The notes below the pieces were generated by a model. The model worked only from the letters and a program-made list of their open reading frames with translations. It had not been told where the DNA came from and searched no databases. Shown here in pieces: positions 5,811 through 9,028 of a DNA stretch of 9,028 nt (positions are counted from its first letter, which is position 1; the number at the start of each line of letters is the position of its first letter). Location: the NCBI GenBank assembly GCA_900552245.1, contig URYY01000088.1, forward strand, positions 1-9,028, given 5' to 3'. The position numbers and the translations under genes are program-made. The stretch comes from an uncultured Opitutales bacterium (lineage in GTDB: Bacteria; Verrucomicrobiota; Verrucomicrobiia; Opitutales; Intestinicryptomonadaceae).

Positions 5811-6590
5811 TTATTCGCCGGACTTGCCCCTCAAATTTTTAATGCGCCTTTTAAGCTCTGCATTTTCCAACTCTAGCTTCGAAATTGCAGAGCTTAACTC
5901 TCTGTTTTTCATATCGATTTGCTCGTTTGTCAGATTTAGAAACAAACTTGCAAGCAGCCCCGATACGACGCCAAAAAGGCTTATCCCCGCAAACATCAAA
6001 AACATTCCAATTATCCTGCCTTCGAGCGTAACCGGGTAAGTATCGCCATAACCTACTGTCGTTATGGTACTTACAGCCCACCAAATGGCGTCGGCCGAAT
6101 CTCTTATGTTAGCCCCCTTTGCATTTGCCTCAAAATTTAGGACCAAGAGCCCGCCCACACATATAGAAATCAGTAGTATAAAAGATATGAAAGCCAGAGC
6201 GTAGTTGCGCTTTTTGCCGAAAAAGCACTTTGAAATCTCAATGCTTGCCCGTATTACTCTAAGCCCCCTTATTATGCGCAGAAATCCGTAGAGTGCGGGC
6301 GAGGCCGTGGGCGAAGCCAGATTTGGTATGCATGTTAGCAATTCAAACCAACCCGTCTTCCAAAATTTCAATTTGTTTTTTGCCTTTCTTGCCCGCCACA
6401 GGGTGTCTGCTAGAAATACGACACAGGCAATTGAATCGCCATAGCGCAAATAGCGCTGCAATTCCAAATTTACCGGCTCCATAAATTCAGAAAGAAACGC
6501 GACTATCACATACACGTAGAGCAAGAGCAATGCCGCCGCGTACAGGTTGAGCGATTCAAAACGAGTTTTTAAAGCATTTGTCAGTGGCAT
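5811..6590 (-). CDS. Voltage-gated-type potassium channel, six transmembrane segments
   Basis: This inner-membrane channel has 259 aa and the complete Kv plan. S1 spans about 17-34, S2 about 50-64 and S3 about 78-92. S4 is RIIRGLRVIR (105-114) with arginines at 105, 108, 111 and 114, the every-third-residue spacing of a voltage sensor. S5 spans about 131-152, followed by the pore helix and the selectivity filter TTVGYGD (177-183). S6 is GISLFGVVSGLLASLFL (202-218). GYGD with the preceding TTV indicates K+ selectivity. A charged heptad-like helix follows (about 222-254), probably a short coiled coil supporting tetramer assembly. No RCK/TrkA-N or cyclic-nucleotide domain is present. It resembles KvAP-type prokaryotic channels in size and layout. 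The voltage response is inferred from S4. It is the first gene leftward of the tRNA-Gln terminator, and the BI-1 gene follows 52 bases later. Confidence 0.94.
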   Translation of the reverse strand: MPLTNALKTRFESLNLYAAALLLLYVYVIVAFLSEFMEPVNLELQRYLRYGDSIACVVFLADTLWRARKAKNKLKFWKTGWFELLTCIPNLASPTASPALYGFLRIIRGLRVIRASIEISKCFFGKKRNYALAFISFILLISICVGGLLVLNFEANAKGANIRDSADAIWWAVSTITTVGYGDTYPVTLEGRIIGMFLMFAGISLFGVVSGLLASLFLNLTNEQIDMKNRELSSAISKLELENAELKRRIKNLRGKSGE

Positions 6591-6628
6591 ATAAACAAGC
6601 TATCGACAATCTTGCCCAAATGTAAATT

Positions 6629-6655
6629 CCTTATTTAAAGAAAGCAAAAATAAGG
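6629..6655. repeat. Perfect 8-bp inverted repeat upstream of the channel gene
   Basis: CCTTATTT (6629-6636) and AAATAAGG (6648-6655) are exact inverted copies separated by 11 bases. The right arm overlaps the U-tract and first stem bases of the tRNA-Gln terminator. The repeat sits 39-65 bases before the channel start. It could be an operator, an alternative hairpin competing with the terminator, or chance in AT-rich DNA. Confidence 0.4.
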
Positions 6656-6683
6656 AGCCGGATGCTTTATCGCCCCCGGCTCC
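6646..6683 (-). terminator. Intrinsic terminator downstream of tRNA-Gln
   Basis: On the minus strand GGAGCCGG (6683-6676) pairs with CCGGCTCC (6661-6654) around a 14-base loop. TTATTTTT follows at 6653-6646. It begins 7 bases past the tRNA discriminator base and separates the tRNA from the channel gene. Confidence 0.9.
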
Positions 6684-6690
6684 CAAGACA

Positions 6691-6761
6691 TTCCCCGATA
6701 TAGATTCGAACTATAACTAAAGGAACCAAAATCCTCTGTGCTGCCATTACACCATCGGGGA
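6691..6761 (-). tRNA. tRNA-Gln (anticodon UUG)
   Basis: The sequence folds into a complete cloverleaf of 71 bases. The acceptor pairs TCCCCGA (6761-6755) with TCGGGGA (6698-6692). The D arm is GTGT/GCAC, with GG in the loop. The anticodon stem GAGGA/TCCTT contains one G-U pair and carries the loop TTTTGGT, with anticodon TTG at 6729-6727. The variable loop has four bases. The T stem TATAG/CTATA encloses TTCGAAT. The weak U1-A72 pair is typical of tRNA-Gln. The discriminator is A at 6691, and CCA is not encoded (TGT follows), so CCA must be added enzymatically. The UUG anticodon can read both CAA and CAG by wobble. It has its own promoter-like element and terminator. Confidence 0.96.
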
Positions 6762-6779
6762 GTGTAAATTAAAGCGTCA

Positions 6780-6807
6780 ACTGTACTACCTGAGAACTTT
6801 TCGTCAA
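6780..6807 (-). promoter_or_regulatory. Candidate promoter of tRNA-Gln
   Basis: On the minus strand TTGACG (6807-6802) and TACAGT (6785-6780) are separated by 16 bases. Transcription would start near 6773, about 12 bases before the mature tRNA 5' end, which suits a short leader removed by RNase P. A second TTGACG at 6779-6774 is too close to the tRNA to serve as its -35. Confidence 0.5.
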
Positions 6808-6823
6808 TAAAAAACGAAAAGTT
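6795..6823. repeat. Inverted repeat between manA and tRNA-Gln
   Basis: AACTTTTCGT (6795-6804) and ACGAAAAGTT (6814-6823) form a perfect 10-bp stem with a 9-base loop, 8 bases past the manA stop. In the direction of manA it is not followed by a U-tract, so it is a weak terminator at best. Its left arm overlaps the candidate -35 of tRNA-Gln. It may act as an mRNA 3' stabilising hairpin, an inefficient terminator or an operator. Confidence 0.5.
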
Positions 6824-6830
6824 TTTAGAA

Positions 6831-7766
6831 CTACTTTGTGATTAAAATTACCGAGTCTTTAACAGCCGTAAATTCAACACTTTCCGCATAGGGGATTAGC
6901 ACATTTTCAGAGAGCGAAACGCAATTTCCGTCGTCCGCCTTCAACTCTCCCTCCGCAAGGCTTAAGATTTTCCAGTGCTCACCGCCTTTAAAAGACAGCT
7001 TTTCGCCGCTCTTTAGGCGCACAAGCTCTATAGAAAACTCCTTGCAAGAGCACATCAGACCTCCGTTTTGGGAAACATTTATGGGCTCGGGCTCAAAGTC
7101 GTTAAAGTCTATGCTGGCCATCGATTGCGCGACGTGCAACTGTCTGGGCTTGCCGTCCAAGCCGACTCTTCCCCAGTCGTAAACTCTGTATGTAGTGTCT
7201 GAATTTTGCTGAATTTCCAAAATGAGATTGCCGCCGTCTATTGCGTGGAGCCTTCCGCTTTGGACAAATATTGAATCGCCCTTCTTAACGGGGAAGCGGT
7301 GCAAGAGCTTTTCGGCCGAATTGTCTGCGAGGCTCTTTTCAAAGGCCTCTCTAGTGGCGCCCTTCTTTAGGCCTGCTATGAGACCTGCGCCGGGCTTGCA
7401 GTCTGCTACATACCAATTTTCAGTCTTTGGCTCTCCACCGAGTTTGTCGGCGACGGCTTTGGGCGGGTGCACTTGAAGGCTCAAGCGCTCTTGACAGTCG
7501 AGCCACTTTACCAAGATGGGGAAAGCTTCTTTTGGATTCCATTGCGGCCCCATAACATAGCTTGAGTTTTCCTCTATTATTTTGCGAATGCTCTGGCCGT
7601 CAAATTTGCCGCCCTTTGCCACTGACATAGCTTCGGGCCTATCGCATATTTCCCAAGCCTCTCCGATAACTTTATCGGCCGGCAGTTTGCGGTCAAATTT
7701 CTTTTCGAGGTCGCGCCCGCCCCAGACGCGCTCCATGTAAATAGGTGTAAAGCGAATAAATTTCAT
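6831..7766 (-). CDS. manA: Mannose-6-phosphate isomerase, class I
   Basis: This enzyme interconverts fructose-6-phosphate and mannose-6-phosphate, linking glycolysis to mannose use and to GDP-mannose/fucose sugars for surface polysaccharides. The start is set at ATG 7766 (MKFIRFTPIYMERVWGG), because the family begins with this block. An in-frame ATG at 7823 adds 19 residues with no family resemblance. The motifs are ERVWGG (12-17), GEAWEICDRPE (35-45), LSLQVHP (95-101), KTENWYV (114-120), GRLHAIDGG (171-179) and TTYRVYDWGR (191-200). The expected zinc ligands are Q98, H100, E116 and H174, and R194 is the expected catalytic arginine. At 311 aa it fits the short Bacillus-type ManA with a C-terminal jelly-roll domain, not the roughly 390-aa E. 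coli type. It is divergent from the TauE-like gene, and no convincing terminator follows before tRNA-Gln. Confidence 0.95.
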   Translation of the reverse strand: MKFIRFTPIYMERVWGGRDLEKKFDRKLPADKVIGEAWEICDRPEAMSVAKGGKFDGQSIRKIIEENSSYVMGPQWNPKEAFPILVKWLDCQERLSLQVHPPKAVADKLGGEPKTENWYVADCKPGAGLIAGLKKGATREAFEKSLADNSAEKLLHRFPVKKGDSIFVQSGRLHAIDGGNLILEIQQNSDTTYRVYDWGRVGLDGKPRQLHVAQSMASIDFNDFEPEPINVSQNGGLMCSCKEFSIELVRLKSGEKLSFKGGEHWKILSLAEGELKADDGNCVSLSENVLIPYAESVEFTAVKDSVILITK

Positions 7767-7817
7767 AGTCCTATTAGTGAACTTAAACTTTGCTCTTTCT
7801 TCAAGAAAATTTTGATG

Positions 7818-7839
7818 CGTCAAAAATGATTACTTGACG
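7818..7839. promoter_or_regulatory. Divergent TTGACG pair between manA and the transporter gene
   Basis: CGTCAA (7818-7823) and TTGACG (7834-7839) form an inverted pair with a 10-base spacer in the middle of the 119-base divergent region. Each half points a -35-like TTGACG toward one of the two genes. I cannot find a good -10 at the right spacing on either side, so this may be two weak back-to-back promoters or a palindromic operator. Confidence 0.35.
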
Positions 7840-7885
7840 ATTTTTTTGAAAAGTTTCACCTTTTCTGGTTTTGGAGAATTTTCAA

Positions 7886-8647
7886 ATGTTGGATTTTTCA
7901 TTAATTTCTGATTCGCCCGTAAAAGTTGCGGCTCTATTTTGCTGCGCGATTTTAATCGGAATGAGCAAAACAGGCTTGCAGGGTATAAACACCATATCCA
8001 TACCACTTCTCGCCTTGGCATTCGGTGCGAAAGAATCGACGGGGGTGATACTTCCGATGCTGTGCTTTGCAGATTTAATCGCCGTATTTTACTACAGGCG
8101 CTCGGCCGAATGGAAGTACGTGGCAAAGCTATTGCCAAGCGCTCTAGCGGGCTTTGGGCTGGCAATTTTGGTAGACTCTTTCATACCGCCCGCAGAATTT
8201 AAGAGGTTGATGGCCCTTTGCATCTTTAGCGGTCTTATCGTTATGTATTGGAGCAGAAATAAAAGCGAAACTCAGAAGGCCAGAGTGTTCAATGCCTGGT
8301 GGTACTCTCCCTTATTCGGACTTCTGGGTGGCTTTACCACAATGATAGGAAATGCAGCAGGCCCGGTTATGGCCGTCTATATGCTGAGCATGAATTTGCC
8401 AAAGCTTTCATTTGTTGGAACTAGCGCGTGGTTTTTTATGATTGTAAATTATCTAAAGATTCCCGTGCAAATTCTTGCCTGGAACAATATACACTGGCAG
8501 AGCCTATCCATAAATATAATCGCCATTCCCTTCATATTTCTGGGCACTTTTTTCGGCGTTACCTTTGTAAAGAAAGTGCCCGAGAGGGCATTCAGGGGCT
8601 TCGTCGTTGCACTGACCATAATTTCGACATTGCTTTTGCTATTCTAA
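7886..8647 (+). CDS. TauE/SafE family membrane transporter (sulfite exporter/permease family)
   Basis: The 253-aa product is almost entirely hydrophobic, with about eight helices in two related halves. It carries the family's paired loop motifs: IGMSKTGLQG (about 23-32) in the first half and GGFTTMIGNAAGPVMAVYML (about 151-170) in the second. The family moves small anions such as sulfite, sulfoacetate or taurine-derived products across the inner membrane, but the substrate varies widely and cannot be read from sequence. Start ATG 7886 is chosen because GGAG at 7873-7876 lies 9 bases upstream. A TTG at 7871 overlaps that site and is rejected. The gene is monocistronic, divergent from manA and closed by a terminator. 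The metY gene about 4 kb away uses sulfide, but distance and orientation give no support for a functional link. Confidence 0.92.
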   Translation: MLDFSLISDSPVKVAALFCCAILIGMSKTGLQGINTISIPLLALAFGAKESTGVILPMLCFADLIAVFYYRRSAEWKYVAKLLPSALAGFGLAILVDSFIPPAEFKRLMALCIFSGLIVMYWSRNKSETQKARVFNAWWYSPLFGLLGGFTTMIGNAAGPVMAVYMLSMNLPKLSFVGTSAWFFMIVNYLKIPVQILAWNNIHWQSLSINIIAIPFIFLGTFFGVTFVKKVPERAFRGFVVALTIISTLLLLF

Positions 8648-8674
8648 GTTTTACTTAGGATATATTCCGCAAAT

Positions 8675-8707
8675 AAAATAACCCCGCAAATCTTGCGGGG
8701 CTATTTT
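8675..8707. terminator. Bidirectional intrinsic terminator after the TauE-like gene
   Basis: CCCCGCAA (8682-8689) pairs with TTGCGGGG (8693-8700) around a three-base loop. After one mismatch, AAAATA (8675-8680) pairs with TATTTT (8702-8707). There is a U-rich tail on both strands. It serves the rightward transporter gene and the leftward esterase gene, which ends at 8725. Confidence 0.9.
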
Positions 8708-8724
8708 AGGCAAATTCAACTTTT

Positions 8725-9028
8725 TTATTTTTTATCGAAAAACTTCTTAAAAAATAGAATTTGATAATCTATGCTGTTTTTCCAGTAGTCGCCATTGTGG
8801 ACTCCGGGGCGGGTTAGGTAGTCGTGCGGAATTTTTAAGTCGAGAAGCTTCTTGTGGAAGGCCTCGTTTACCTTGTAAAAGAAGTCCTCTGTCCCGCAGT
8901 CTATTATGAGCGCGAGCCTTCCGGGCTTTAGGTCCTCAATTTTTCTCATCACTGCAAACTCGTCCCAGCGGGCCTTGTTATCCTTGTATTCGCCGAGATT
9001 TTTTGCCATGTCCCAATTTTGAGGGAAG
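8725..9028 (-). CDS. Esterase D/FrmB-type alpha/beta hydrolase, C-terminal part (5' end outside window)
   Basis: The frame stays open to the right edge of the window (FPQNWD precedes the ATG at 9009), so that ATG is internal and the gene starts off the window. About 100 residues are present. IIDCGTEDFFY (counting from the internal Met, 35-45) holds the catalytic acid region, with D42 expected. KIPHDYLTRPGVHNGDYW (59-76) contains the expected catalytic H71. These match the last third of the putative esterase family that includes S-formylglutathione hydrolase, tributyrin esterase and xylan/ferulate esterases. The nucleophile serine elbow (GxSxG) must lie off the window, so substrate and cellular location cannot be judged, and a signal peptide could not be seen. 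It ends 18 bases before a shared terminator. Confidence 0.85.
   Translation of the reverse strand, partial: FPQNWDMAKNLGEYKDNKARWDEFAVMRKIEDLKPGRLALIIDCGTEDFFYKVNEAFHKKLLDLKIPHDYLTRPGVHNGDYWKNSIDYQILFFKKFFDKK

Noticed and set aside
7767..7823. In-frame N-terminal extension of ManA from the ATG at 7823.
   Set aside because: The family begins at the MKFIRFTP block. The 19 added residues show no resemblance to it and would consume half of the divergent promoter region.
7830..8165. Minus-strand ORFs opposite the TauE-like gene, and similar long ORFs opposite metY, def and the EF-hand gene.
   Set aside because: They lie on the opposite strand of clearly assigned genes, lack family motifs and show compositions expected of shadow frames.
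2416..8647. A sulfur metabolism island linking metY with the TauE/SafE transporter.
   Set aside because: The genes are over 4 kb apart with unrelated genes, opposite-strand units and several terminators between them. The transporter substrate is unknown.
8644..8658. Small palindrome CTAAGT-TTT-ACTTAG over the stop of the TauE-like gene.
   Set aside because: It has only six pairs and is followed by a far stronger terminator 20 bases on. It is probably chance.
1..9028. Mobile elements, CRISPR arrays, toxin-antitoxin pairs or phage-defence genes.
   Set aside because: I saw no transposase or integrase motif, target-site duplication, regularly spaced repeat or small toxin-like gene pair on either strand.

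Overview
The window looks like ordinary chromosomal DNA from a Gram-negative-type bacterium. It has moderate GC, closely packed housekeeping genes and clear intrinsic terminators. No mobile elements, CRISPR arrays, phage genes or recognisable defence genes are visible. The short conserved protein at 397-840 resembles, from memory only, proteins of Opitutae (Verrucomicrobiota). The mixed use of Shine-Dalgarno sites, present for def and the TauE-like gene but not obvious for several others, would fit that group. This assignment is an inference and is not proven by the sequence.

Layout, left side: the window opens inside a shikimate kinase gene (C-terminal part, 2-346). A TTGACA element lies 30-40 bases before a tight rightward cluster of four genes: a small conserved protein of unknown function (397-840), peptide deformylase (def, 847-1455), an RluD-family 23S rRNA pseudouridine synthase (1457-2407) and a PLP-dependent O-acetylhomoserine sulfhydrylase (metY, 2416-3690). 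Gaps of 6, 1 and 8 bases point to one operon mixing translation and methionine functions. It ends at a strong bidirectional hairpin (3703-3735) shared with a convergent leftward gene for a secreted protein that carries a single EF-hand loop (3738-4796).

Middle: the gap at 4797-5056 holds two terminators. The right one serves the leftward Bax-inhibitor-1 family gene (5057-5758). The left one (4963-4996) faces rightward and has no recognised gene in front of it, which suggests a small RNA or the tail of a decayed gene. Further right are a six-TM voltage-gated-type potassium channel (5811-6590, leftward), and then tRNA-Gln(UUG) with its own promoter and terminator.

Right side: a class I mannose-6-phosphate isomerase (6831-7766, leftward) is divergent from a TauE/SafE-family membrane transporter (7886-8647). 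Their shared upstream region contains an inverted pair of TTGACG hexamers. A bidirectional terminator (8675-8707) separates the transporter from the C-terminal end of an esterase D-type alpha/beta hydrolase that runs off the window (8725-9028).

I found no convincing undescribed multi-gene system. The items most worth a second look are the orphan rightward terminator unit, the EF-hand exported protein, the conserved unknown protein at the head of the translation/methionine operon, and the BI-1 protein that seems to lack the diaspartyl pH-sensor pair.
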